64,000 bases of DNA from an uncultured Persicobacter sp. (GTDB taxonomy: Bacteria; Bacteroidota; Bacteroidia; Cytophagales; Cyclobacteriaceae): NCBI GenBank assembly GCA_947498325.1, contig CANMKE010000003.1, forward strand, positions 232,478-296,477, given 5' to 3'. Shown one piece after another: positions 1 to 8,370 of this stretch; the stretch's first letter is position 1; every line of letters starts with the position of its first letter. The notes under the pieces are model-generated. The model did not search any database. It worked only from the letters and a program-made list of their open reading frames with translations, and was not told where the DNA came from. A program made the translations under genes and the position numbers.

Positions 1-497
1 GAGGGCAGCGACATGCCGTCATTCCAATTTTTGAAAATGCGTATGATATCATGCCATCTTTTGGAGGGGCGTATGTTAATGTGGTGAAAGCCAATCCTTA
101 CTTAACCCCCGACACCCTTCGTTTCTCTATTGAACTGACCACTCCTAAACTTATTTCTGAAATCGGTAATGCCCCTTTCGATCCTTTCATGATCGCCAAC
201 ATGAAACGTGGCTATGAAATCCACCTTCCTGGCCATGAAAACACCTCATTGGCAGATGTCGATTTGTTTGGTGAAGGCGATGACGATTCAAACCTCTCAG
301 GATCCAAATTATACAAATCAAACCATAACCTTCCGTGGGCCATCAACCTACCTGTTTCATTTGATTATACCCAAGAGGGAAAATCTATTGAAAAAGGTCA
401 TTTAAAATTTGTTGAGTGGGTGCAATCTGGCGGAAGCAGTTACCAGGATTGGTATCTTGATTTACCTGAATACAGGAATGACAGTAATATTTATTAA
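1..497 (+). CDS. LruC domain-containing protein, C-terminal part (cut by window edge)
   Basis: The reading frame is open from base 3 to the TAA at 495-497, so the gene begins outside the window. The visible ~164 residues align along their length with the C-terminus of the protein at 697-2718: both have AVIPIF.NAYDIMPS, APFDPF, NLPWAIN and LKF.EWVQSGG. That region is the DUF4842/LruC C-terminal domain, found in Bacteroidota surface lipoproteins of unknown function. An internal ATG at 51 lies in the middle of conserved sequence and is not a start. Two hairpins follow the stop. Family membership rests on similarity to the complete neighbour; function is unknown. Confidence 0.85.
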   Translation, partial: GQRHAVIPIFENAYDIMPSFGGAYVNVVKANPYLTPDTLRFSIELTTPKLISEIGNAPFDPFMIANMKRGYEIHLPGHENTSLADVDLFGEGDDDSNLSGSKLYKSNHNLPWAINLPVSFDYTQEGKSIEKGHLKFVEWVQSGGSSYQDWYLDLPEYRNDSNIY

Positions 498-504
498 GCC
501 ATCA

Positions 505-566
505 GGCTTACGCCTGTAAGCCCTCGCTCCCTTCTGCCCTCTTTAGTTGAAGGGAGCCTTAATTTA
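505..566 (+). terminator. Double hairpin after the first LruC gene
   Basis: A 7-bp hairpin (GGCTTAC/GTAAGCC, 505-522, loop GCCT) is followed by a 9-bp hairpin (GCTCCCTTC/GAAGGGAGC, 526-557). Only CTTAATTT follows, so the U-tract is weak. This is a likely transcription end between the two LruC genes, or an mRNA 3' stabiliser. Confidence 0.5.
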
Positions 567-696
567 ACACAAAGCAACCTCTTTCCACAACCAACCTTAC
601 ATCCATTATATAACACCAAGAGATCTAATTTCCTGAAAAAATAACTACACCACGAAGGGCTCGTAACTCTTCAAAAACTATTAACCTATTCTCAAA

Positions 697-2718
697 ATGA
701 AAAAACATTATTTAGTAATCATCTTCGCCGCGATGGCATTATTTGCCTGTAAATCCGATCGGGAGAATGTTAACCCCAACCCAACACCACCCGATGGCCT
801 TGAAGGAGCCCTTGTTCCTGATGGCTTTAATTATGAGATGGAGGCAGTTCAAGGAGTAACAATTAACACCTCCTTAAAAAACAAACGTTTCACCCTGATG
901 TCCGAAGACTTCAAACCAGTTGTTGAGGGAGTTACAGGTGATGATGGCGGTTTCTTCTATGAAATGAATATACCAACAGCAACAGAAAACATGTATATTA
1001 AATTTTCTGATATTGGTATCCCTCAAGATTCATTTGCGATCAAACGCTCTGACGCCTTTACCTTTGAGTTCAATGGTGACCGTGCTGCAAACAATCGTAC
1101 TGAAGCCGTTCAGGCAACAATCACCGGAGACCCTGCATTAGGATTTAATTATCTGGGTACCTGGAACGAATATGGTTTCCCTTCTTACACTGTTTTACCT
1201 TATGTAGCGGCATCCACTGACCTTTTAGATGCCATTAACGTTTCACTTCCTGAGAGCTACCCTGTACCAGATTATAACCCTCAATACCTCTCATCCGAGA
1301 TTCAGGAAATCGAAATTAAGGAAGATGACACAGAAATCACGCTTACCTTTATACATGAAGGCGCTGGATATCGCAATGTATTGGGCTTCTACACTTACCC
1401 AACAGGCACAACGCCTACCCTTGAAAACATCTCCCGCACTATTGTACTCCCAAATGCTTCTTATTACGGCAGTGGTGGAGCTTTATATTCAGGTGATAAA
1501 TTTGAATTAGGTTCTTTTGACGAAGGCACAACTCTTGGCTTTTTCTTAATCGCTGATGGTTTCAACAGAACAACTTATCAACCTTCGAATACTTCACAGG
1601 GTACATTCTATTCAAGAGCTGAATTCAACCCTGAGTCGGATCCTGAACTGCAAAAACACATGGTATTGCTATATTATGCGCCAGAAGATCAGGTGGTAAT
1701 TGGTTTTGAGGATATTTTCAGAAATTCTCCATCTTGTGATCAGGACTTTAATGACGTGATGTTTACCTTAAAATACAGCAAGAAGATTGACGTCAATGAT
1801 ATGCCAAATACTTCTGTTCCAAAAGATGATGATGATGATGGTTTAGATAATAAATTCGACAGAGACCCTAACGATCCTAACCGTACTTACTATGAGTATT
1901 ATCCAAACTCTGGAGGTTATGCTTCATTAGCTTATGAGGATTTATGGCCAAGTAAAGGAGATTATGACTTCAATGATTTGGTCGTTGACTACCAATACCA
2001 AATTGTTAAAAATGGCGATTATGGTGTTACCTTTATCGAAGCAGAATTTGTTATTAAAGCTATTGGTGCAAGTTACCTGAACGGTTTTGCGATTAACTTC
2101 CCTGCGCTGTTACCTTCAGATATTAAATCTGTGAAATTATTGACTTCTGATCCTGATGACGAGCCATTCAAAAAGAACTTGTTCGAAACTGTAAATGGTG
2201 TGGAGTCTGGCATTACCACCTCTGCAGTTATTCCAATTTTCGCCAATGCCTATGATATCATGCCGTCCCCTGAAGGTAAATCATATGTCAATGTAATTCA
2301 GGAAAATCAATATACTACACCTGATACAATAAGAATGTCTATTGAGCTGAATACGCCATTGATATTCACTGAAATTGGACAGGCTCCATTTGACCCATTC
2401 CTGATTGCGGATCAAGGTAGAGGAACTGAGGTTCACTTACCTGGAAAGCCTAACACAGCACTTGCTGATATCGCATTATTCAGACAACATGATGATGATA
2501 CCAGACCGAATATTGACAAATATTATAAATCAGGAAACAACTTGCCGTGGGCAATCAATATTCCAACCTCATTCGCTTACCCTAAAGAAGGTAAAGCCAT
2601 CAATACGGCACACCTGAAGTTTATCGAATGGGTACAGTCAGGTGGAACAAGTGCTACAGACTGGTACATGGATGAGACAGATTACCGAAATACAAACAAT
2701 ATTTACAGTGCACCATAA
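697..2718 (+). CDS. LruC domain-containing lipoprotein (DUF4114 and DUF4842)
   Basis: This is a 673-residue exported lipoprotein. Residues 1-18 form a lipoprotein signal with lipobox LFAC and Cys18; the residues just after it (KSDRE) include acidic positions, as in surface-export signals of Bacteroidota lipoproteins. A DUF4114-like segment around 330-360 contains DQDFNDVMFTL. An Asp-rich, probably calcium-binding stretch (DDDDDGLDNKFDRDP, about 375-395) leads into a DUF4842/LruC C-terminal domain that again has DYDFNDLVVDY. The family is known from genomes and has no established biochemical role. The upstream gene is a tandem paralogue, and a strong terminator follows. A surface-displayed adhesin or matrix protein is an inference. 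Confidence 0.9.
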   Translation: MKKHYLVIIFAAMALFACKSDRENVNPNPTPPDGLEGALVPDGFNYEMEAVQGVTINTSLKNKRFTLMSEDFKPVVEGVTGDDGGFFYEMNIPTATENMYIKFSDIGIPQDSFAIKRSDAFTFEFNGDRAANNRTEAVQATITGDPALGFNYLGTWNEYGFPSYTVLPYVAASTDLLDAINVSLPESYPVPDYNPQYLSSEIQEIEIKEDDTEITLTFIHEGAGYRNVLGFYTYPTGTTPTLENISRTIVLPNASYYGSGGALYSGDKFELGSFDEGTTLGFFLIADGFNRTTYQPSNTSQGTFYSRAEFNPESDPELQKHMVLLYYAPEDQVVIGFEDIFRNSPSCDQDFNDVMFTLKYSKKIDVNDMPNTSVPKDDDDDGLDNKFDRDPNDPNRTYYEYYPNSGGYASLAYEDLWPSKGDYDFNDLVVDYQYQIVKNGDYGVTFIEAEFVIKAIGASYLNGFAINFPALLPSDIKSVKLLTSDPDDEPFKKNLFETVNGVESGITTSAVIPIFANAYDIMPSPEGKSYVNVIQENQYTTPDTIRMSIELNTPLIFTEIGQAPFDPFLIADQGRGTEVHLPGKPNTALADIALFRQHDDDTRPNIDKYYKSGNNLPWAINIPTSFAYPKEGKAINTAHLKFIEWVQSGGTSATDWYMDETDYRNTNNIYSAP

Positions 2719-2737
2719 TTTGAGAGATTAACAAAAA

Positions 2738-2767
2738 AGCCCGAGGCAAATGCTTCGGGCTTTTTTT
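2738..2767 (+). terminator. Intrinsic terminator after LruC gene
   Basis: A 10-bp stem, AGCCCGAGGC/GCTTCGGGCT with one G-T pair and a 4-nt AAAT loop, runs into seven T residues. Six A residues precede the stem, so it may also serve the converging tdh gene. Confidence 0.92.
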
Positions 2768-2818
2768 ATGTCAAAATGAATCATCACTACTCACAGCTCG
2801 TAATCGGTAAATCGATTG

Positions 2819-3748
2819 TTAAATATTTTCCAGGATGTCTTTTGACATCGCATCCAAATCAAATTTTGGTTTCCATCCCCAATGCGCTTGTGCGAATTGA
2901 TCGTCGATGGAATCTGGCCATGATTCCGCAATTTCCTGACGGTGATCTGGCGCATAAATCATTTTAAAATCTGGAATGATTTTCTGAATGGAAGAACCAA
3001 TTTCTTCAGGAGCAAAGCTCATCCCTGCAAGGTTGTAAGAAGTACGGATCTTCACTTTTTCCGCAGGGCTCTCCATCAGCTGAATTGTTCCTCGGATCGC
3101 ATCATCCATATACATCATTGGTAAAACTGTTCCTTTATCCAAGAAACAGGTAAACTCTTCGCCCTGCTTTGCCTTGAAGTAAATATCAACAGCATAATCT
3201 GTTGTTCCTCCACCAGGCATCGCTTTATAGCCTACCAAGCCAGGGTACCTTACCGAGCGAACATCGACACCAAACTTCTGAAAATAGTATTGGCACAACT
3301 TCTCTCCAGCCAGTTTATTGACACCATACATCGTCGAAGGGTTCATCACCGTCTCCTGAGGAGTCATCACCTTGGGAGTATCAGGGCCAAAAACAGCAAT
3401 AGAAGAAGGCCAGTAGATTTTATTCAACCCTTTCTCACGTGCAAGCTCCAATACATTGACCAAACCGTTCATGTTGACATTCCAGGCTACACCTGGCTTC
3501 GACTCCCCAATAGAAGACAAAATAGCTGCCAGATTATAGATTTGTGTAATCTTGTGTTTTTCAACAATTTCCCCCAAGCGGGCACGGTCCAAAATATCCA
3601 ACTGCTCAAACGGGCCACGTGCTGCCTGTGCTCGTGCTGCTGTAATATCTGATGCAATGACATTATCCTCCCCGTAAAGCTTTCTCAGCTCATCGGTTAA
3701 CTCTGATCCCAACTGCCCAAAAGCGCCTATGACTAATACTCTCTCCAT
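2819..3748 (-). CDS. tdh: L-threonine 3-dehydrogenase, NAD-dependent epimerase type
   Basis: Oxidises L-threonine to 2-amino-3-ketobutyrate with NAD+. The 309-residue protein is the short SDR/UDP-galactose-epimerase-like form, not the zinc medium-chain form of Escherichia coli. Visible motifs are the Rossmann GAFGQLGSE (8-16), PSS at 114-116 and the catalytic pair Tyr141 and Lys145 in MYGVNKLAGE. The substrate-family assignment is supported by kbl 400 bp away on the other strand, whose product converts the unstable 2-amino-3-ketobutyrate to glycine. ATG at 3748 is chosen because the Rossmann strand starts right after it. Other SDR-epimerase functions are less likely given this context. Confidence 0.9.
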   Translation of the reverse strand: MERVLVIGAFGQLGSELTDELRKLYGEDNVIASDITAARAQAARGPFEQLDILDRARLGEIVEKHKITQIYNLAAILSSIGESKPGVAWNVNMNGLVNVLELAREKGLNKIYWPSSIAVFGPDTPKVMTPQETVMNPSTMYGVNKLAGEKLCQYYFQKFGVDVRSVRYPGLVGYKAMPGGGTTDYAVDIYFKAKQGEEFTCFLDKGTVLPMMYMDDAIRGTIQLMESPAEKVKIRTSYNLAGMSFAPEEIGSSIQKIIPDFKMIYAPDHRQEIAESWPDSIDDQFAQAHWGWKPKFDLDAMSKDILENI

Positions 3749-3901
3749 TCCTGAAACAAAAAAAAGATGAATTTTTTTAAATTAATTTTAATTATTCTTA
3801 TCGAAATATGAATAAATTTAAAATCACCCCTGAAGCACTCATGATACCTTGGGATTTCGGGTCTAATTTATGATTTTTGAATCAGTAAACAGCCTAAGAT
3901 T

Positions 3902-4084
3902 ATGGAATTTATCGAATATTTGAGATCGAAGAATATTAATCCAAACCTTTTTGAGAAAAATGATACCGACAAGTATCAGCTTTGGAATCAAGAGTTTAGC
4001 CAAATGCACCCAAAAAGTTTTACCATGCAGAAATTATTTGAAATTAATAATATTCGAAGAAAGTTCCCTTTAACAAAATATTAG
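3902..4084 (+). CDS. Small hypothetical protein (60 aa) upstream of kbl
   Basis: A 60-codon ORF starts with ATG at 3902 and ends 66 bp before kbl on the same strand. The product is charged and soluble, with no signal peptide or membrane segment. It reads like a folded helical protein rather than noise (MEFIEYLRSKNINP at the N-terminus, NIRRKFPLTKY at the C-terminus). I do not recognise a family. Its position between divergent tdh and kbl suggests co-transcription with kbl, so a link to threonine degradation is possible but unproven. Confidence 0.6.
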   Translation: MEFIEYLRSKNINPNLFEKNDTDKYQLWNQEFSQMHPKSFTMQKLFEINNIRRKFPLTKY

Positions 4085-4150
4085 ACTGTCATTTATTAGT
4101 TACTCAATGTTATCTTCGGATACATTCCATAAACCTCCATTTTTAAAATT

Positions 4151-5341
4151 ATGTACGAAACGTTAAAGCCCGTATTGGAGCAAGAACTTCAGGCAATAAA
4201 AGACGCTGGTCTTTACAAATCTGAACGTATTATTACTACTCCACAAGGAGCGGAAATAAAAACTACTGAAGGCAAAGAAGTCATCAATTTTTGTGCAAAC
4301 AACTACCTTGGCCTTTCTTCACACCCACGTGTTATTGAAGCTGCCAAGAGAACAATCGACACCCACGGTTTCGGTTTATCCTCTGTACGTTTTATTTGCG
4401 GTACTCAGGACATCCATCGTGAGTTAGAGCAAAAGGTGGCCAAATGGTTGGGAACCGAAGATACGATCTTATATGCAGCGGCATTTGATGCCAATGGTGG
4501 GGTATTCGAACCGCTTCTTGGCCCTGACAGTGCCATTATTTCTGATGCCCTGAACCACGCTTCGATCATTGATGGCGTGCGTTTGTGTAAAGCAGCACGT
4601 TACCGCTACAAGCACAATGATATGGCGGATTTGGAAGAGCAACTGAAAGCATCCCAAGACGCCAAACACCGCATCATCGTTACAGATTCTGTATTCTCTA
4701 TGGACGGTACCATTGCCCAGTTGGATAAAATCTGTGATTTGGCCGACAAATACAAAGCTTTGGTGATGGTGGATGAGTGCCACTCTTCAGGCTTCATGGG
4801 TAAAACAGGAAAAGGAACGCATGAGCACTGCGATGTAATGGGCAGAATTGACATCATCACAGGTACTTTCGGTAAAGCTTTGGGAGGCGCTTCTGGCGGT
4901 TTCACTTCAGGTCGTAAAGAAATCATCGACATGTTGCGTCAGCGTTCGCGTCCATATTTGTTCTCCAACACGTTGGCACCAAGTATTGTTGGGGCATCAA
5001 TCGAAGTGATCGACATGTTGGAAGAAAGCACCGAATTGCGTGATAAAGTTTGGGAAAACGCCGCTTATTTCCGTGAAAAAATGACGGCTGCAGGTTTCGA
5101 TATCAAACCAGGTAACCACCCAATTGTTCCTGTGATGTTATACGATGCACCTTTGGCGCAACAATTCGCTGCTGACCTTTTGGAAGAAGGCATTTATGTG
5201 ATTGGCTTCTTTTACCCTGTCGTACCGCAAGGCCAGGCACGTATCCGTACGCAAATCTCGGCGGTTCATGAGCGTGAGCATTTAGATAAGGCAATTGCTG
5301 CTTTCACTAAAGTAGGTAAGAAATTAGGCGTGATTAAATAA
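4151..5341 (+). CDS. kbl: Glycine C-acetyltransferase (2-amino-3-ketobutyrate CoA ligase)
   Basis: PLP enzyme of the alpha-oxoamine synthase family that cleaves 2-amino-3-ketobutyrate with CoA to glycine and acetyl-CoA, the step after Tdh. At 396 residues it has the usual length. Motifs include [13 protein letters not shown], the PLP-contact [10 protein letters not shown] and the Schiff-base lysine Lys242 in [13 protein letters not shown]. The N-terminal [12 protein letters not shown] matches the family start, supporting ATG 4151. Biotin synthase BioF and ALA synthase are related, but the neighbouring tdh fixes the call. A terminator follows at 5364. Confidence 0.95.
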   Translation: MYETLKPVLEQELQAIKDAGLYKSERIITTPQGAEIKTTEGKEVINFCANNYLGLSSHPRVIEAAKRTIDTHGFGLSSVRFICGTQDIHRELEQKVAKWLGTEDTILYAAAFDANGGVFEPLLGPDSAIISDALNHASIIDGVRLCKAARYRYKHNDMADLEEQLKASQDAKHRIIVTDSVFSMDGTIAQLDKICDLADKYKALVMVDECHSSGFMGKTGKGTHEHCDVMGRIDIITGTFGKALGGASGGFTSGRKEIIDMLRQRSRPYLFSNTLAPSIVGASIEVIDMLEESTELRDKVWENAAYFREKMTAAGFDIKPGNHPIVPVMLYDAPLAQQFAADLLEEGIYVIGFFYPVVPQGQARIRTQISAVHEREHLDKAIAAFTKVGKKLGVIK

Positions 5342-5363
5342 GCCATTTCACGACGAAAATTTG

Positions 5364-5408
5364 ATCAGGTCACCTTGCTGCATTTCAGTAGGTGGCCTGA
5401 TTTTTTTT
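5364..5408 (+). terminator. Intrinsic terminator after kbl
   Basis: An 11-bp stem (ATCAGGTCACC/GGTGGCCTGAT, one T-G pair) with a 16-nt loop runs directly into eight T residues. Confidence 0.9.
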
Positions 5409-5442
5409 ATGCCTTTTCATTATTTGTTACTATTGAGTATAT

Positions 5443-5501
5443 TGTTCAAAATCGGACAGTAGTGTTCACTATCGCTCACAAAAGTGTCCGCTAAAGGCAC
5501 A
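5443..5501 (+). promoter_or_regulatory. Array of TGTYC / GGACA half-sites, probable activator-binding region
   Basis: Half-sites TGTTC (5443), CGGACA (5453), TGTTC (5463), CTCACA (5475), TGTCCG (5485) and GGCACA (5496) form three degenerate dyads spaced about 20-22 bp, close to two helical turns. The array lies about 40-100 bp upstream of the putative sigma-54 promoter of the response-regulator gene, the usual place for enhancer sites of NtrC-type activators. Binding by the adjacent regulator is an inference. Confidence 0.45.
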
Positions 5502-5541
5502 CCTAACCCGCTGCACGATGCCACAGCCGCCTTTTTCTTTT

Positions 5542-5557
5542 TGGCATTGTGTTGGGA
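5542..5557 (+). promoter_or_regulatory. Candidate sigma-54 promoter
   Basis: TGGCATTGTGTTGGGA resembles the TGGCACG-N4-TTGCW consensus. The -24 GG is followed at the correct N10 spacing by GG where GC is expected, so the -12 element is imperfect. Transcription would start near 5569, just upstream of the ATG at 5583. This fits the sigma-54 activator encoded downstream. Confidence 0.4.
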
Positions 5558-5582
5558 TCAAGATACCACAAATAACAAAACC

Positions 5583-6977
5583 ATGATGGACGACAAAGCA
5601 TTAGGCAAAATTTTAGTCATTGATGACGACGAAGATGTATTGTTTGCAGCAAAGATGTTATTGCGCAAGCACGCTAAAGAAGTCATTATCGAGAAAAATC
5701 CTAAAAAAATCCCTTTCCTGCTGAATAATGACACCTATGATGTCATTATGCTCGACATGAATTTCAGCCGAGACACCACCTCGGGTAAGGAGGGTTTTTA
5801 TTGGCTCGAACATATTCTGGAAAGAGATGCCAATGCGGTTGTAGTCCTGATCACCGCGTTCGGAGATGTAGAAATGGCGGTAAAATCACTGAAAGAAGGC
5901 GCCACTGACTTTGTCCTCAAACCATGGCAAAATGAGAAGCTGTTGGCCACACTGACTTCCGCCATGAAACTGCGGAAATCCTACGAACAGGTTGACACCC
6001 TCCGCCAGACCAACCGTCAGCTGCAAGCTGCCCAGCAGGATAACTTCGGGCAGATGATCGGCGACAGCCCTGCAATGAAAAATGTCTTCAATATCATCGA
6101 TAAAGTAGCAGGAACCGATGCCAATGTTTTGATCCTCGGTGAAAATGGTACTGGAAAGGAACTTGTGGCCAGGGAAATCCACAACCGCTCGCTGCGCAAA
6201 AAAAATATCTTTGTTAATGTGGACATGGGCGCCATCACCGAAACTCTTTTTGAGTCCGAGCTATTCGGGCATAAAAAAGGCGCCTTTACCGATGCCAAAG
6301 ACGACCGTGTTGGGCGATTTGAAATGGCCAACAAAGGCTCTCTGTTTTTGGATGAAATCGGGAACCTGAGCATGCCACTTCAGTCCAAACTATTAACTGC
6401 CCTTCAGCGACGGGAAGTTACACGAATCGGCAGCAATAAATCTATCCCGATTGATATTCGGCTGATTGCGGCCACCAACATGCCTATTCATGATATGGTG
6501 CACCAGAGTGGCTTCCGACAGGATTTGCTTTACCGAATCAATACGGTGGAAATTCACCTGCCGCCACTGCGCCACCGACAAGAAGACATTCCCACTTTGG
6601 CAAATTTCTTCACGGAAACCTACAGCAAAAAATATCAAAAGGCAGGCATCAGCATCGACGATGCGGGGCATCAGAAACTCAAGGCATATGCCTGGCCAGG
6701 AAATATCCGCGAGCTTCAGCATGCCATCGAACGGGCGATTATCATGTGTGATAATGCGTTTCTGACAGATCAAGACTTCTTCTTTTTACAGCAAAGCATC
6801 CATAGCATTAAGGAAGAACCTGCTGCCACTCCTGCCAATTTCAACCTGGACGATGTAGAGAAAACAGTCATTCAGCAAGCCATTGACAAACATAGCGGGA
6901 ATATCTCACAGGCAGCGAAAGAACTTGGCCTCACCCGCGCCTCCCTTTACAGACGACTACAAAAATATGGAATATAA
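5583..6977 (+). CDS. Sigma-54-dependent response regulator (NtrC family)
   Basis: 464-residue transcriptional activator. Receiver domain 9-125 has acidic pair Asp14-Asp15, phospho-acceptor Asp58 and Lys113. The AAA+ domain (about 155-385) has Walker A GENGTGKE (186-193), Walker B LFLDE (254-258) and WPGNIRELQ (371-379). A Fis-type HTH occupies 438-460. The sigma-54 contact loop reads GAFTDA (233-238) instead of GAFTGA. ATG 5583 is preferred to an in-frame start at 5484, which lies inside the upstream half-site array and ahead of the putative promoter. The 3' end overlaps the kinase gene by 11 bp, so the two form a translationally linked two-component pair. Target genes are unknown; autoregulation is suggested by the upstream repeats. 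Confidence 0.93.
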   Translation: MMDDKALGKILVIDDDEDVLFAAKMLLRKHAKEVIIEKNPKKIPFLLNNDTYDVIMLDMNFSRDTTSGKEGFYWLEHILERDANAVVVLITAFGDVEMAVKSLKEGATDFVLKPWQNEKLLATLTSAMKLRKSYEQVDTLRQTNRQLQAAQQDNFGQMIGDSPAMKNVFNIIDKVAGTDANVLILGENGTGKELVAREIHNRSLRKKNIFVNVDMGAITETLFESELFGHKKGAFTDAKDDRVGRFEMANKGSLFLDEIGNLSMPLQSKLLTALQRREVTRIGSNKSIPIDIRLIAATNMPIHDMVHQSGFRQDLLYRINTVEIHLPPLRHRQEDIPTLANFFTETYSKKYQKAGISIDDAGHQKLKAYAWPGNIRELQHAIERAIIMCDNAFLTDQDFFFLQQSIHSIKEEPAATPANFNLDDVEKTVIQQAIDKHSGNISQAAKELGLTRASLYRRLQKYGI

Positions 6978-8337
6978 ATCCTTCAAGCAGGAAGTCTTTC
7001 TGCGCATTATTGCCCTGAGCATTTCCATTTTCGGCCTGGCCTTTATGGTTTTTAAAAAGGATGCCATACTGTCTTCCATTTTATTGCTGGGATTAATCGG
7101 CCTCCAGGTCGTATTATTCATTCGCATGGTGGAAGACATCAATAATGTGATTGAAAAATTCAACAGCCTGAAAAATCAGCCTAATTCCAAATTTCGATTT
7201 CCGAAGCTCAAGGATAACAGCTACCTGACCTCGCTCTACCATTCCTTCAATAACTTTTTAGACGAGTTTAGAATGGAGCCGCAAGAACAACAGGGCAAAT
7301 ATCATTACCTGAAAAATATTGTTCAGCATGCTGGTATTGGACTGATCTCTTTCGACTCCAAAGGGCAGGTGGAGATCTGTAATGCCGAAGCTAAAAATTT
7401 ACTGGGGATTGATAAGATCAACCATATTTCTGCCCTGGGCGCCGAACACCCTGCACTACGACAGCAAATCAAGAACCTCAAGACTGGCGGGCGGAGCCTG
7501 GTGAAAATCATCAAAAACAGTGAAACCCTCAACCTCTCTTTATTGGCCATTGAACTGACCCTGAACGGGGAGAATTTCAAGCTGATTTCCTTTCAGAACA
7601 TTCAGTCTGAACTGGATCAGAATGAGATGGAAGCCTGGCAGAAGCTGGTACAGGTACTGACCCATGAGATCATGAATTCGATCACGCCGATTTCTTCCCT
7701 GGCCTCCACAATTGAAGGTGATATTGTACAGACCCTCGATAATTGTGAGGACGATGCCAGCCACTGCCCCTATCCCATCGAAGACCTCGAAGATTTACAG
7801 ATGGCCGTCCGCACAATTCAGAAACGTGGAAAAGGCTTGATTCAGTTTGTTACAGATTTCCGAAGCCTGACCAAGGTACCATTGCCTGACAAGCAAACCA
7901 TCAGTGTGCGGGCATTGTATGACGAAAGTGCCAAGCTGATGGAGCATGAAACCTGCGCCAAAAATATTCAGATGGACATTCAGATCATTCCTGATGACCT
8001 GAAAATTAATGCCGATGCTCAGCAGTTACAACAGGTGCTGATCAACCTGTTGCTGAATGCTTGCCATGCCATTTCGGAATATGGAAAAATCATGCTTTCT
8101 GCCACAAAAGACGATAAATATACCTACCTGAAAATCACAGACAATGGTTGTGGTATAGAAGAGGAAGCCCTGACCAAAATTTTCATCCCATTTTTCACCA
8201 CCAAAAAGAACGGTTCGGGCATTGGACTGGCACTTTCAAGGCAGATTATCCGTCAGCATGAAGGCAACCTTTCCGCAGTTTCTAAAGAAGGCGAGGGGAC
8301 TACATTCACGATCCGTCTGAAAAATTACGAGCTTTAA
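6967..8337 (+). CDS. PAS-type sensor histidine kinase partnering the sigma-54 regulator
   Basis: 456-residue membrane histidine kinase. Two transmembrane segments (about 12-30 and 34-53) with almost no periplasmic loop suggest sensing inside the membrane or cytoplasm. A PAS-like domain spans about 112-215. The H-box is LTHEIMNSITPI with His233, followed by an N-box NLLLNACHAI and G-boxes DNGCGI and GSGIGLALS of the HATPase_c domain. The architecture matches NtrY/AtoS-like kinases paired with sigma-54 regulators. ATG 6967 overlaps the regulator stop; a longer frame back to 6883 would lie wholly within the regulator coding sequence. The signal sensed is unknown. Confidence 0.92.
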   Translation: MEYKSFKQEVFLRIIALSISIFGLAFMVFKKDAILSSILLLGLIGLQVVLFIRMVEDINNVIEKFNSLKNQPNSKFRFPKLKDNSYLTSLYHSFNNFLDEFRMEPQEQQGKYHYLKNIVQHAGIGLISFDSKGQVEICNAEAKNLLGIDKINHISALGAEHPALRQQIKNLKTGGRSLVKIIKNSETLNLSLLAIELTLNGENFKLISFQNIQSELDQNEMEAWQKLVQVLTHEIMNSITPISSLASTIEGDIVQTLDNCEDDASHCPYPIEDLEDLQMAVRTIQKRGKGLIQFVTDFRSLTKVPLPDKQTISVRALYDESAKLMEHETCAKNIQMDIQIIPDDLKINADAQQLQQVLINLLLNACHAISEYGKIMLSATKDDKYTYLKITDNGCGIEEEALTKIFIPFFTTKKNGSGIGLALSRQIIRQHEGNLSAVSKEGEGTTFTIRLKNYEL

Positions 8338-8370
8338 TCTTTCCCACTTTTAACATCAAAAAGCCAACAC

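Noticed and set aside
5484..5582. Extended N-terminus of the sigma-54 regulator
   Set aside because: The added residues lie over the regulatory half-sites and the putative promoter, and the receiver domain starts cleanly after ATG 5583.
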